Source: an uncultured Chryseobacterium sp.
GTDB lineage: Bacteria > Bacteroidota > Bacteroidia > Flavobacteriales > Weeksellaceae
NCBI GenBank assembly: GCA_913778085.1
Contig: CAJYXJ010000028.1
Location: 18,702-82,701, forward strand
Reading direction: 5' to 3'
Length of the DNA stretch: 64,000 nt
The notes beneath the pieces are model-generated. The model saw only the letters and a list, made by a program, of their open reading frames with translations. It searched no databases and was not told the origin of the DNA. The position numbers were made by a program, and so were the translations under genes. This document shows positions 32,451 to 43,655 of this stretch, in pieces. The number at the start of each line of letters is the position of its first letter. Positions within the stretch are counted from its first letter, which is position 1.

Positions 32451-35342
32451 TTATTTTTCTTTAAGATCCTTATTAATTTGTTGTTCCGCTTCTTTGGCCT
32501 TCTGCTCCTGTGCTCTTTTCTCCTTTCTCTGCTGCCGTTTTGTTTTTTTCTCGGCACGGCGCTCCTGGCGGATCACTTTATTGCTTTTCCTGTTATACAA
32601 GGCATCAATGATACCCTGGCCTTTTTTACTGAAAATTTTCACCTTCGGTTTTTCGTGGGTACCGGTAACCACCACCGGAAACCCGATAATACCCCCGGGA
32701 AGAATACCCACCCTGATCCGCAGGTCTAGCAGTCCGTTAAAGCTTGTCGTACCGCTGACGGTAGGCCTCAAGATAGAAACTTTAAATGTAAATTTATCTA
32801 CATGGATTAAATTATTTTTAATGTACGTCTCGATATTGACCCCCTTCATATCCGGATCATTGAATGCTTTCGCCCCGATATTGTCTCCGACAGCTGACAG
32901 CATTTTCAGGTTTTTAACCTCCACATCGCGCAAATTTACGATTCCTCCGCCTTCCAGAGAAGGATATATCGGTTTCATGTTCTGATCCAGGTCTCCTTTC
33001 AGTTTGTAATCCAGGGAAACGATCCCCTTTACGTTTTTGGCAGCAGTAGCCATTTCCCGAACCATATCGATTTCTTTATAAGCTCGCTGTACATCGAAAT
33101 CCAGAACCTTCATCGCGATGTCATAGTTTGCTGTTAACGGAGATTCGTTTTGATACCGTGCATCAATGCTCATCCTGCTTCCTACCACATCAAAAGAGGT
33201 ATTCTTAAGATATACCTGTCCCTTTTCGACAGAAGCGGCTCCTTTTACATGATTTAGTACCAGACCTTTAAATTCTGCTTTTCTGACATTTACGGCCAGT
33301 GCAACATCCAGGTTTTTCGGGATCATGACGACACCGCTGCTTTTCGGATTTTCAACTTTTGCGTATTCCAATTCGAGGGATTTGTCTTTATTGTCACCGT
33401 TTTTTAAAGCCATAAATTCGTCGATCAGAATGTAATTTGAATTTAATCCGAATTTGCCATGAAGCGTTCCGGTACGTTCAATAAAATAATTGATGGTATT
33501 CAGAAGATAACCGTTCAGAGCAAAATCCGATTTTCCGTAGGTAGCAAAAAATTTCTCAAACCACATTTTTTCGTTCTCAAACCTGAAATTCCCTTCCTTT
33601 ATATAAAATGATTTAGGAAGAAAATCCGTGGTGGCTTTTATATTTTTTAAAATTAAATTCCCCTTGTTGTCGAGTTTACTGTATTGCCCAGTTGTGGCAT
33701 AGCTCTGTCTGCCGTTCAGAGAGAGGTCCGCCATGATCAGTCCGCTTACATCCAATCCTTTTTTCGCAAATACCCGATAAATCCTTCCGACGTTCAGGAC
33801 ACCCTTTGCCCTGACCTTATATAGCACATCTTCAAAATTCTGCAGATCGGCATTAATAAAGACAGGATTTCCTTCAAAATCAAACTTAAAAGGATTAAGC
33901 TTTATCCCTAGGCTTTTGAAAGTCCCGTCGGTATTGACAATATTTGCGGCAATATTGATATTCTGGATCGGGTTCGGATAATATTTGGTTTTCAGCCATC
34001 CGTTTTTCAGATTCAGAGTTCCGTTCGTTTTTGGGAACAGCTTTTTGTCCAGGCTGAAAATTCCGTTGGCTTTAATGTTGGTATTCAACAAGCCGCGTAC
34101 ATCAATATTCTTCAATCCCAGTGCCTGGTTCAAGGTATATAGGTCAACTGCTCCCTTTACATTGGCGTCAATCTGCATTTCATTTAACCCTTTTGTTTTT
34201 ACTACTGCGCGGAAATTATTGTTTGGTCCCAGATCAAATCCAAGTGTTTTAAAGTTGATACCCAGCTGATCGGTATCAAGGTCCGGCAGGTCGACATCCA
34301 GGTTCATGTTGAAATTGTTCATTGGTACCGGAGCTTTGCCATTTGAAATGAAGCCGTTGCTTACCAGCAGTCTTGCCTGCAACCTGGGTTTGAGATTTCT
34401 CGGTTCGCTGAATTTCCCTTTCAGGCTGAAAAACAGATCGCTGTTTCCTTCAATTTTAGTATCTTTTGCCCAATCCAGATATTGTGGCGGCAGCACTGAG
34501 ATCATATCACGGACAGTCGTTTTTTCAGAAGCTGCATTGATGTCCAGGTTATAGCCGTCTTTCAAAATACTTAAGAAGCCGTTGAATTTTAAAGGTAAAT
34601 CGTTGATCCGCAATTCATTTTTCCTTAAAACGAACGTCAGAGCATTGGTATTGATTCTTGTAATCAAATCGGCGTGAAGGGTTTTTTGCTTGGCATAATA
34701 AATCCTGTTCAGGCTGAAATCCAATTTATTGATGTCCAGATCCGTTTCCAGATCGAAAATATCTTCACTTAAACCGCCTTTTCCCGTATAGTTCAGTCCT
34801 TTAGCATCTACCAGGACTTTTGCCGAATGGTCGCGATAGGTAATATTCCAGTTCTTTAATTTAATAAAATCCAGTTTTATGGAAGTGCCTGTACCGGTTG
34901 TATCTTTCGGCTGGGCGGAAGGTTTTGAAACATATACATTATAATTTGCCTCACCTTTGCTGTTGACGAAAATGTTTCCGTAGGCATCGGTTACATAGAT
35001 TTCGTCGATTTTTACCTGCCGGTCAAAGATCAGGTTTTTCAGATTGATACCTACCGAAACTTCTTTCGCGGCGAGCAGGGTATCGTTTTCAAAAGGTTTT
35101 GATCCTTTCAGCAAAAAATCGTCCACGGATACTGTGAGAGAAGGGAAGTGCCTGAAAAAGGTGAGGTGGGTTTTCCGGTAATCCAGCTTGCCTGCGAGAT
35201 GCCTGTTGGCAAAGATTTTTACCTGTGCCGAAATAGTCCCTGGAAATAAAATAGGAATAACAAACATTAGAAAAAGAAGGGAAACCAACGAAATTCCTGT
35301 CCATTTAAGAATTTTCAGCATTAATTTTTTAAACCGTTCCAT
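32451..35342 (-). CDS. AsmA-family envelope protein
   Basis: 963 aa from the ATG at 35342 (MERFKKLMLKILKWTGISL); an in-frame extension to 35462 is not signal-like. One N-terminal transmembrane helix (~13-35) anchors a long periplasmic part built of repeated beta strands, with an AsmA N-terminal region (FFRHFPSLTVSVDDFLLKGS) and an AsmA C-terminal region (TSFNGLLDLRIRVGILPGGIIGFPVVVTG). AsmA-like proteins are thought to form bridges for lipid transport between membranes. The last ~45 residues are very basic with KRQQRKEKRAQEQK repeats, probably disordered. Leads the alkB pair. Confidence 0.87.
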   Translation of the reverse strand: MERFKKLMLKILKWTGISLVSLLFLMFVIPILFPGTISAQVKIFANRHLAGKLDYRKTHLTFFRHFPSLTVSVDDFLLKGSKPFENDTLLAAKEVSVGINLKNLIFDRQVKIDEIYVTDAYGNIFVNSKGEANYNVYVSKPSAQPKDTTGTGTSIKLDFIKLKNWNITYRDHSAKVLVDAKGLNYTGKGGLSEDIFDLETDLDINKLDFSLNRIYYAKQKTLHADLITRINTNALTFVLRKNELRINDLPLKFNGFLSILKDGYNLDINAASEKTTVRDMISVLPPQYLDWAKDTKIEGNSDLFFSLKGKFSEPRNLKPRLQARLLVSNGFISNGKAPVPMNNFNMNLDVDLPDLDTDQLGINFKTLGFDLGPNNNFRAVVKTKGLNEMQIDANVKGAVDLYTLNQALGLKNIDVRGLLNTNIKANGIFSLDKKLFPKTNGTLNLKNGWLKTKYYPNPIQNINIAANIVNTDGTFKSLGIKLNPFKFDFEGNPVFINADLQNFEDVLYKVRAKGVLNVGRIYRVFAKKGLDVSGLIMADLSLNGRQSYATTGQYSKLDNKGNLILKNIKATTDFLPKSFYIKEGNFRFENEKMWFEKFFATYGKSDFALNGYLLNTINYFIERTGTLHGKFGLNSNYILIDEFMALKNGDNKDKSLELEYAKVENPKSSGVVMIPKNLDVALAVNVRKAEFKGLVLNHVKGAASVEKGQVYLKNTSFDVVGSRMSIDARYQNESPLTANYDIAMKVLDFDVQRAYKEIDMVREMATAAKNVKGIVSLDYKLKGDLDQNMKPIYPSLEGGGIVNLRDVEVKNLKMLSAVGDNIGAKAFNDPDMKGVNIETYIKNNLIHVDKFTFKVSILRPTVSGTTSFNGLLDLRIRVGILPGGIIGFPVVVTGTHEKPKVKIFSKKGQGIIDALYNRKSNKVIRQERRAEKKTKRQQRKEKRAQEQKAKEAEQQINKDLKEK

Positions 35343-35490
35343 GATCCTTAATTTTAGCATAAATATTCTACAATCATCTAAAATCAAGCCATGACAGTTG
35401 TACTGAAACACTAAGGATACCACAGATGATGCGAAAATAAACCGCTGGCATAATTTATTCATTACGCCTGTATTGATAAAAATTAAAATT

Positions 35491-35724
35491 ATGAACTATC
35501 AGGAAGCCCTTCAACACAAGAAAGAGTCTGAACAGAATGCCGACGAATCCGTGGCCAAACTTTTTCACATCGTGATTACACCGTCAAATACGGATGAGAG
35601 CGCAAAATTTATCGAAGATTTTTTAAAATCCCCCGAATCCTTTAATGATGAAAGCTGCAAGCAATACAGTTCTGATGACGATTATGAAGTAGTCAGCTTC
35701 AAAAGAGAAACGGAAAATGATTAG
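35491..35724 (+). CDS. Small acidic hypothetical protein
   Basis: 77 aa from the ATG at 35491; a TTG at 35473 in the same frame is less likely. Begins MNYQEALQHKKESEQNADESVAKLFHIVITPSN and ends in an acidic Ser-rich tail (SSDDDYEVVSFKRETEND). Soluble, no domain recognised. Divergent from the AsmA gene, facing a Nudix gene. Confidence 0.55.
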   Translation: MNYQEALQHKKESEQNADESVAKLFHIVITPSNTDESAKFIEDFLKSPESFNDESCKQYSSDDDYEVVSFKRETEND

Positions 35725-35831
35725 GATGATCAGGCTGGATGAGATTGTAAGCCGGAAGTCTTCTTCATTAAGAATCTACCCTTCGCTTTTCAAACTGATT
35801 TAGAATAGATGGTATATAATTCAGGTCTGAA

Positions 35832-36302
35832 TTACGGCCTTTCAGAATTCAGTATTTCTTCCAGCTGAATGATAAAATCACACTGAGCGGGGTTAATTTT
35901 CTTTTTAGCCTCCTCAGATTCAAACCATTCCCAACGGTCGACCTCCGGTATTTCCAGTGTTTTTCCGGATTTTGGCGGCCAGTCGATGCTGATGGTATTG
36001 CTGTACAGGCCGTCCGTTTCAAGATCGCTTTCCAAAGCCCACCCGTATACTGTTTTCCCTGCTTTTTGTTTTACAGGTTTCAATTCGATGAAGTTCCCGC
36101 TGATTGTCTTTCCTGTTTCCTCATAAAATTCCGTTATTGCACGTTCCATCAGGCTTTCGTCTTTCGAAGCTTCTCCTTTGGGAACCGACCAGGCACCCAG
36201 GTCTTTGTTTTTCCAGAACGGACCGCCGGGATGTACCAGAAAATAAAACAACTTTTTATTTTGCCTTTTAAACAATAAAATCCCTGCGCTTATTTTCATC
36301 AT
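35832..36302 (-). CDS. Nudix hydrolase
   Basis: 156 aa. The Nudix box GEASKDE...TEFYEETG (about 43-64) keeps the metal-binding EExxG glutamates; the usual Arg before the first Glu is Thr, as in some relatives. It likely cleaves a nucleoside diphosphate derivative such as an alarmone or cap-like substrate, unspecified. Its ATG abuts the stop of the NUDIX regulator with no gap, so the two are one operon. Confidence 0.85.
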   Translation of the reverse strand: MMKISAGILLFKRQNKKLFYFLVHPGGPFWKNKDLGAWSVPKGEASKDESLMERAITEFYEETGKTISGNFIELKPVKQKAGKTVYGWALESDLETDGLYSNTISIDWPPKSGKTLEIPEVDRWEWFESEEAKKKINPAQCDFIIQLEEILNSERP

Positions 36303-37052
36303 TTACCAGCTGTTCAGTCCGTTTTCCAAAGCTTTCAGGTAATTTTTTTCGTCAAACGAATACAGGTCGGGAGCTTTATGGGCACCGCCCGTTCTCCTTT
36401 CATCCAGTTTCCTGAGGATCGCAAGATTTTTCATTTTACGGTAAAAATTTCCCCGGTTGAGTTCTTGTCCAAGAATAATCTCATACAGTTTCTGAAGTTC
36501 CGAAAGCGTAAACTTTTCGGGTAAAAGATTATATCCGATTGGTTTATGGGAAATGGTTTCCCTTAAAGTAAGCAATGCTTTATCGATGATATCACGATGG
36601 TCCATCGCAAGTTCGATCTCAGAGAGTTTGCTGAGGTAAATCCATTCGCAGGTCTCACTGAACTCGTCGGGAATAAGACTTACTTTATCCGGATTATACA
36701 GCGCATAATATCCGATCGATACAAACCTCTGTTTATGGAAAAGCGTTTCATCGAAATCTTCAAAATACAGTTCGCTTCTGTTTTTTTTGCCGAAAACCCC
36801 AAACTCCTGCAGGTAAACTCCTGTCACTCCCACACGGTCTTTCAGAATTCTTACTATTGCTTCATCCAGATCCTCATCTTTCCGTACATAACCACCGGGC
36901 AGAAGCCACTGCTTGCGGTAATTCATTTTTAACAGCAGTACTTTAAGTTCATTCTGGTCGAAACCGAAAATAACGGCGTCTGCCGAAAGATGAGGGAGAA
37001 AGATATCTTTTGCCTCCTCCGATTTATTGATGATGTGTTGTTTGGAATCCAT
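36303..37052 (-). CDS. Second NUDIX-fold transcriptional regulator
   Basis: 249 aa. Nudix fold at ~22-150 with a degenerate box at 53-76 (RILKDRVG in place of REUxEExG), then a winged helix with KPIGYNLLPEKFTLSELQKLYEIILGQ, clearly paralogous to the regulator at 7574-8260. It stands divergently upstream of the TonB-receptor/GH3 locus with a 565-base spacer, so control of that locus by a sugar-like ligand is a fair inference. Followed without gap by a true Nudix hydrolase gene. Confidence 0.82.
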   Translation of the reverse strand: MDSKQHIINKSEEAKDIFLPHLSADAVIFGFDQNELKVLLLKMNYRKQWLLPGGYVRKDEDLDEAIVRILKDRVGVTGVYLQEFGVFGKKNRSELYFEDFDETLFHKQRFVSIGYYALYNPDKVSLIPDEFSETCEWIYLSKLSEIELAMDHRDIIDKALLTLRETISHKPIGYNLLPEKFTLSELQKLYEIILGQELNRGNFYRKMKNLAILRKLDERRTGGAHKAPDLYSFDEKNYLKALENGLNSW

Positions 37053-37617
37053 CTAAAAGGTAAATCTTGGATGAACAAATGTACAGATAAAAAATCCGAA
37101 ATACAGGTGAAAATTGTAGTTAGCCACTGTTTTTGGGGAAATTTTAAGGTGAGAAATATCATTGTTTCTAAGTGAATCAATGAATTTTATTTTATTGGAT
37201 TAAAAATAAATATTTGAAATTCAGTCATTTATAATGATTATTAAATTTAATTAATATTTTCTTTGGTAATTCGGGTGAAAGAATGTAGTATTGTAATGTT
37301 TCATATAGAAGCAATGAAATAAGACACACGGTAATTAAAAATTACTTCTGAAAAAATGCTCTTTCCAGGGGCATGCATCCGGTAGGGAACAGCAGTTTCC
37401 TAACCTTTAAGGGCATCGTATTTAGAGATCTTACGATACCGGAATAAACTGAATGTTGACGGTACACCGGTCATTGGGAAATGATCCGGCCATGTAAATA
37501 TAGAACCATCCGGCTATTTCCGGATGCAGGAACCGCTGTGCTTTTTAACAAAGGCCAGTAACGTGATTAAATGGAAAAGATCTATTAAATATAAGAAGAA
37601 ATTATACGAACTGTACG
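37053..37617. promoter_or_regulatory. Long structured leader / regulatory region upstream of the TonB-receptor gene
   Basis: 565 bases without a gene. The last 270 bases are GC-richer and hold successive hairpins: ATCGTA/TACGAT (37415-37437), CCGGTCATT/AATGATCCGG (37467-37489) and CATCCGG/CCGGATG (37507-37526). This suggests a structured 5' UTR. No known riboswitch consensus was recognised. Confidence 0.45.
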
Positions 37618-39885
37618 ATGAGAAAATCAACTTTAAAAATTTCAGCACTGGGAATGATGTTTTCCTTTGCTCTGGCTTTCGGGCAGGAAAAGACGGATAC
37701 ACTGGCTGTTAAAAATGCAGTTAATGCCGTAACTAAGCAGGAAGAGGGTGTTAAAACCGTAACCACGTCTTCAAAAGAAGATAACAACAGAAACGTCATG
37801 CTGAACGCGGCTAACAATACAAGCCCGCGGGATGTGAACATCGGTTTACCTTCAACCGTAGGGGGAATTACCATTCTGGAAAACGACCTTCCGGCCGTTT
37901 ATTTCTTCTGGCCCGAGCTTCCGAATAAAACGTGGAGACAAAGTGTCGGTCTGGAGAAAACGGGATTATTGAAAATGGACCAGCTGGCCAACACCATGGG
38001 CGACCTCGGTTTTGCCGTGAATTCCTATTCGCAAACGGGTACCAAAGATTTTAAGCTAAAGGGTAAACTGACGACGAGCACTTTCGGCTGGCTGCAGGGC
38101 GACGTCAATGCCTCAGGACCGGTTTCAAAAAACGGCTGGACCTACACGGTAGGGGCTTTTGCCAATTTTGACCCGAGTACCTACAAATTAGGCTTTGCCA
38201 GAGATGCTGATGAAACAAAGATCTTCAGGGCGGGAGTTACCAAATATTTTAATAATGATAAAGGTAAAATCTCAATTTTATACAAATACGCAGATTCTTA
38301 CAGTCTTACCAATTACGCAGTGTTCCAATACGGACCGGAAGGTAAGGTAACCGAGCTGGATAATTTTAAAATCGGTAGAGATTCTTATGTGGTGCGTGAG
38401 GGAAATATGAAGTTTAAAGATGTTCTTTCCGGACAGACCTATTTTGCAAACCTTGCAGGAAATGATAACCGCTCCAGTTCTCACAACATTGACGTTGTCG
38501 GAAATTATCTGCTGAATAACGGCTGGAATTTCAAATTCTCTACAAGAGCGCATTTCTCAAAAGTAAAAATGGCAAACAGTATTCCTTTAAGTATTTTCAA
38601 CGCAGCTCCGGGAGCTGGCTACACGTTGGCTTCCAATGGTCAGTCTTATTCAGGTCCTGTCGGAACGCAGTTGGCAATGTACACGCCGGAAACACCGATT
38701 ACGAGCGTTGCAGGACGTTTTTCATTAAACAAACAGGTTGGAAATCATAATCTTACCATAGGTGTTTTAGAACAATATTATCATATCAATAAATTTACCT
38801 CAAACCGTTCTTTCTTTTACCAGACAGTTGGTGCGCAACCTCAAAGGTTAATCAGTCCAACCACAGATACAGACGGTTTCTACAATTATAACGCAGGTGC
38901 AGAATATCACAGCGGAACAGAAAATAAGCTATCTGTTTATGGAACCGACGAGTGGAAAGTTTCGGATAACTTTAGCTTGTGCTATGGTTTGCATTTGAAG
39001 AATCACATTCTGGACGGAGAATATTCTCTGACGCCAAGAACAGTCGGATTTGTTTTCTCAGATCCGAGTCAGTTCAACCAGATTAATCAGAGTTTTTACC
39101 AGATTGGAGGAAGCTTAAATGCTACTTATAACATCAGCAAAAACTTTGGGGTTATCGCGAATGCGCTGTACACCGAAGAAAACAGAAGACTGGAAAGTTA
39201 TTCTCAGGCTTTCGAACCAAATACCAACAAAATTAAAAGTCCGCTCGGCGCAATCGGAATTTTCTGGAATACAGACTGGATTCAGCTGATTTCACAGGCG
39301 ACTTATCTTAAGAAAAATAACAACCTGAACCGATACAATTTGGTAAATCCAGCCAACAGTTCTCAGGCACAGGTGACAACGGTTTATTACGATATTCAGA
39401 CTTTGGGCTGGACGACGGATTTTGTTTTAAAACCATTCAAAGGATTTAATTTGCATTATCTCGTGACATTCCAAAATCCGGTGTATAAGAAATTTAATTT
39501 CGATGCGTTCGGAACTTCATATAACTACAGCGACAATAACGTTCTAGGAGTTGCTAAAACTTTAATGGAAATCGACCCTAGTTATTCTATTGACAAATGG
39601 AGGTTCTGGGCAAGTTTCAGGTATTTCTCAAAACAATATGCGAACCTTACGAATGCCTTATACTTCGCTCCGAGATGGGAAACTTTTGGTGGTGTGAGTT
39701 ATACGGTGAATAAAAATATCAACATTGGTGCAACAGTCATCAACTTCCTGAACCAGAGAGGAGCCAGCGGAACGATCAACGGTGCCGAATTGATCACTGA
39801 TGCAAGTCCGTACTACGGAAGATTGCTGACAGGAACGTACATTATGCCATTGACTGGTCAATTCTCGGTAAGCTTTAATTTCTAA
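37618..39885 (+). CDS. TonB-dependent-receptor-like outer membrane beta-barrel protein
   Basis: 755 aa with a signal peptide (AFGQE). The mature N-terminus (~25-130) looks like a shortened, divergent plug (PRDVNIGLPSTVGGITILENDLPAVYFF...), and the rest is a barrel of alternating strands ending in FSVSFNF with a terminal aromatic. No carboxypeptidase-regulatory domain, no TonB box and no SusD partner gene is evident. Likely transports an oligosaccharide for the GH3 enzymes encoded next. Codon preference changes near 38.55 kb: Leu is mostly CTG before it and TTG/TTA after it. Confidence 0.8.
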   Translation: MRKSTLKISALGMMFSFALAFGQEKTDTLAVKNAVNAVTKQEEGVKTVTTSSKEDNNRNVMLNAANNTSPRDVNIGLPSTVGGITILENDLPAVYFFWPELPNKTWRQSVGLEKTGLLKMDQLANTMGDLGFAVNSYSQTGTKDFKLKGKLTTSTFGWLQGDVNASGPVSKNGWTYTVGAFANFDPSTYKLGFARDADETKIFRAGVTKYFNNDKGKISILYKYADSYSLTNYAVFQYGPEGKVTELDNFKIGRDSYVVREGNMKFKDVLSGQTYFANLAGNDNRSSSHNIDVVGNYLLNNGWNFKFSTRAHFSKVKMANSIPLSIFNAAPGAGYTLASNGQSYSGPVGTQLAMYTPETPITSVAGRFSLNKQVGNHNLTIGVLEQYYHINKFTSNRSFFYQTVGAQPQRLISPTTDTDGFYNYNAGAEYHSGTENKLSVYGTDEWKVSDNFSLCYGLHLKNHILDGEYSLTPRTVGFVFSDPSQFNQINQSFYQIGGSLNATYNISKNFGVIANALYTEENRRLESYSQAFEPNTNKIKSPLGAIGIFWNTDWIQLISQATYLKKNNNLNRYNLVNPANSSQAQVTTVYYDIQTLGWTTDFVLKPFKGFNLHYLVTFQNPVYKKFNFDAFGTSYNYSDNNVLGVAKTLMEIDPSYSIDKWRFWASFRYFSKQYANLTNALYFAPRWETFGGVSYTVNKNINIGATVINFLNQRGASGTINGAELITDASPYYGRLLTGTYIMPLTGQFSVSFNF

Positions 39886-39895
39886 AATTCAAATA

Positions 39896-42187
39896 ATGAA
39901 AAGAACAGTTTTAAATGTTGCCGCATTATTTTTAGGAGCAACAACATTTGCACAAAATATTCAGACGGTAACCAATTCCAATGGTCCGGTTTTAGGATAT
40001 TCGGCAGATTCAGGGGTGAAAATTCTGACCATCGGCGGAAATAAATTCAAAGATTTAAACCGAAACGGAAAACTCGACAAATACGAAGACTGGAGACTTC
40101 CCGTTGACGAAAGAGCAAAAGATCTGGCTTCAAAAATGACGGTCGAGCAGATTGCAGGTTTGATGTTGTATAGTGGCCATCAATCGGTTCCTGCACCTCC
40201 GGATGGCATAAGAGCAGGAAAATATAACGGCAAATTTTATAAAGAAAGCGGCGCAAAAGCCTCTGATTTAACAGACCAGCAAAAGAAATTTTTAAAGGAA
40301 GACAACCTTCGTCACGTTTTGGTAACAACGGTTGAATCTCCTGCAATTGCAGCACAATGGAGCAACAATATTCAGGCTTATATTGAAGGTTTGGGATTGG
40401 GAATTCCTGCGAACAACAGTACAGACCCGAGACATTCCGCAACCGTAACAGCCGAATTTAATGAAGGAGCCGGCGGACAGATTTCTCTTTGGCCGGATGG
40501 TTTGGCAATGGGCGCAACATTCGACCCGGAATTGGTTAAAAAATTCGGAAATATTGCCGCTCAGGAATACAGAGCATTGGGAATTTCTACAGCCTTATCA
40601 CCTCAAATCGATTTGGGAACAGAACCTCGTTGGTACAGAATCGCTTACGTTTTCTCAGAAAGCCCGGAGCTGACGGCAGATATGGCTAGAGGTTATATCG
40701 ACGGATTCCAGACTACAAACGGAAGTAAGAATGGTTGGGGAAATAAGAGTGTAAACGCAATGGTAAAGCACTGGCCGGGAGGCGGGCCTGAAGAAGGCGG
40801 TCGCGACGGTCACTGGGCGATGGGAAAATTTGCAGTTTATCCGGGAAATAATTTCCAGAATCACGTAAAACCTTTTACGGAAGGTGCTTTCAAGCTGGCT
40901 GGAGGAACTAAAGAAGCTGCTGCAGTAATGCCTTATTACACGATCAGTTTCAATCAGGATACCAAAAACGGAGAAAATGTTGGAAATGGCTACAGTAAAT
41001 ATTTAATTACCGATTTACTTCGTGGAAAATACAAGTACGACGGCGTAGTTTGTACCGACTGGCTAATCACCGCAGACGAACCAAAATCTCCGGGCGGATT
41101 TGCCGGAAAACCATGGGGTGCTGAAAAACTTTCCATTGCGGAACGTCATTATAAAGTGTTGGAAGCGGGTGTTGACCAATTCGGTGGAAATAATGATAAA
41201 GGGCCTGTTTTGGAAGCCTATCAAATGGGCGTGAAAGAACACGGCGTAAAAGCGTATCGTGCTAAATTTGAGCAGTCTGCGGTTCGTTTGCTGAGGAATT
41301 TCTTCAGAACAGGATTGTTTGAAAATCCTTATGTCAATGTTGAAGATACTAAGAAAATTGTTGGAAATCCTGAATTTATGAAAGCCGGTTACGAAGCTCA
41401 GGTGAAATCCATCGTGATGCTGAAAAATAAAGCGAATATTCTTCCGATCAAAGAAAGAAAAACGGTTTACATTCCGAAGAGATATTCTCCCGCGACGTTC
41501 AACTGGTGGGGCGTTTATACAGCTCCGTCTTTAGAATATCCCGTTGATATTGAGAAAATAAAAAAACATTTCAACGTAACCGAAGATCCTTCAAAAGCTG
41601 ATTTTGCATTGGTTTTCGTAAAAAGTCCGCACAGTGAAGAAGGCGGTTACAGCGACATCGATGCTAAAGAAGGCGGAAACGGTTACCTTCCGATTTCTCT
41701 TCAGTACAAAACGTACACAGCAACAGAAGCCCGTGAAAAAAGTATTGCAGCGGGCGACCCGGTAGTTGCACCCAATGTTCACGACAGAACATTTAAAAAT
41801 AAAACTTCGACAGCAACCAATTTCACAGATTTGTTAGCGATAGAAAATGCTTATAAAGCAATGAACGGAAAACCGGTTATTGTTTCGATTACGGCTTCAA
41901 AGCCAATGATTTTCAACGAATTTGAAAAGCACGCTGATGCGATTCTGATGAACTTCAATGTATCCAATCAGGCGGTTGTGGATATTATCACAGGAAAATA
42001 TGAGCCTTCAGGGTTGCTTCCGTTACAGATGCCTGCGAATATGGCGACCGTTGAAAAGCAAAAAGAAGACGTGCCTTACGATATGGAAACGCACAAAGAT
42101 TCCGAAGGTCACAACTACGATTTCGGATACGGAATGAACTGGTCCGGTGTGATTAAAGATGCCAGAACAGAGAAATATCAAAAGTAA
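39896..42187 (+). CDS. GH3 glycoside hydrolase (beta-glucosidase-like), secreted
   Basis: 763 aa with signal peptide (TTFAQ). Just after it is an EF-hand-like calcium loop DLNRNGKLDKYED. The GH3 N-barrel has KHWPGGGPEEGGRDGHW and nucleophile D388 in GVVCTDW, and the C-terminal sandwich domain holds MLKNKANILPI and GKYEPSGLLPLQMP. There is no FnIII-like extension. It likely removes terminal beta-glucosyl or xylosyl residues. The gene starts 10 bases after the receptor gene, so they are co-transcribed. Confidence 0.92.
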   Translation: MKRTVLNVAALFLGATTFAQNIQTVTNSNGPVLGYSADSGVKILTIGGNKFKDLNRNGKLDKYEDWRLPVDERAKDLASKMTVEQIAGLMLYSGHQSVPAPPDGIRAGKYNGKFYKESGAKASDLTDQQKKFLKEDNLRHVLVTTVESPAIAAQWSNNIQAYIEGLGLGIPANNSTDPRHSATVTAEFNEGAGGQISLWPDGLAMGATFDPELVKKFGNIAAQEYRALGISTALSPQIDLGTEPRWYRIAYVFSESPELTADMARGYIDGFQTTNGSKNGWGNKSVNAMVKHWPGGGPEEGGRDGHWAMGKFAVYPGNNFQNHVKPFTEGAFKLAGGTKEAAAVMPYYTISFNQDTKNGENVGNGYSKYLITDLLRGKYKYDGVVCTDWLITADEPKSPGGFAGKPWGAEKLSIAERHYKVLEAGVDQFGGNNDKGPVLEAYQMGVKEHGVKAYRAKFEQSAVRLLRNFFRTGLFENPYVNVEDTKKIVGNPEFMKAGYEAQVKSIVMLKNKANILPIKERKTVYIPKRYSPATFNWWGVYTAPSLEYPVDIEKIKKHFNVTEDPSKADFALVFVKSPHSEEGGYSDIDAKEGGNGYLPISLQYKTYTATEAREKSIAAGDPVVAPNVHDRTFKNKTSTATNFTDLLAIENAYKAMNGKPVIVSITASKPMIFNEFEKHADAILMNFNVSNQAVVDIITGKYEPSGLLPLQMPANMATVEKQKEDVPYDMETHKDSEGHNYDFGYGMNWSGVIKDARTEKYQK

Positions 42188-42405
42188 TTGATGATTCTGA
42201 GTCTGTATTTTACGGGCTCAGAATTTTATTTTGAATTAAAAACGGTCTTTTAATAACCGAAAAGTCACAAAAGATTAAGAGCTATAATTAATATTTTAAA
42301 GAAGTTCACAAAACTAAAAATCAAAGATTTTTAAAACTAATGTGTTCTAATATTTTCAAAGCTTTAAACTTAAATCTAATGTGACTAATGTGTCAAAATC
42401 AAAAA

Positions 42406-42430
42406 GCTTTGTGCCTTTTGCGGTTAAAAA
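42406..42430 (+). repeat. CTTTGCG-type element, degenerate copy D
   Basis: CTTTGTGCCTTTTGCGGTTAAAA recalls the 3' half of the CTTTGCG element and ends 16 bases before the ATG of the esterase gene. Confidence 0.45.
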
Positions 42431-42434
42431 ATAA

Positions 42435-43613
<1,179 letters not shown>

Positions 43614-43655
43614 AATAAATATTTGACTACGTCGAACCACGATGTTAGGTTTGGG

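Noticed and set aside
37120-37150. GCCACTG resembling part of a cobalamin riboswitch
   Set aside because: The other conserved boxes are absent and the sequence around it does not form the expected structure.
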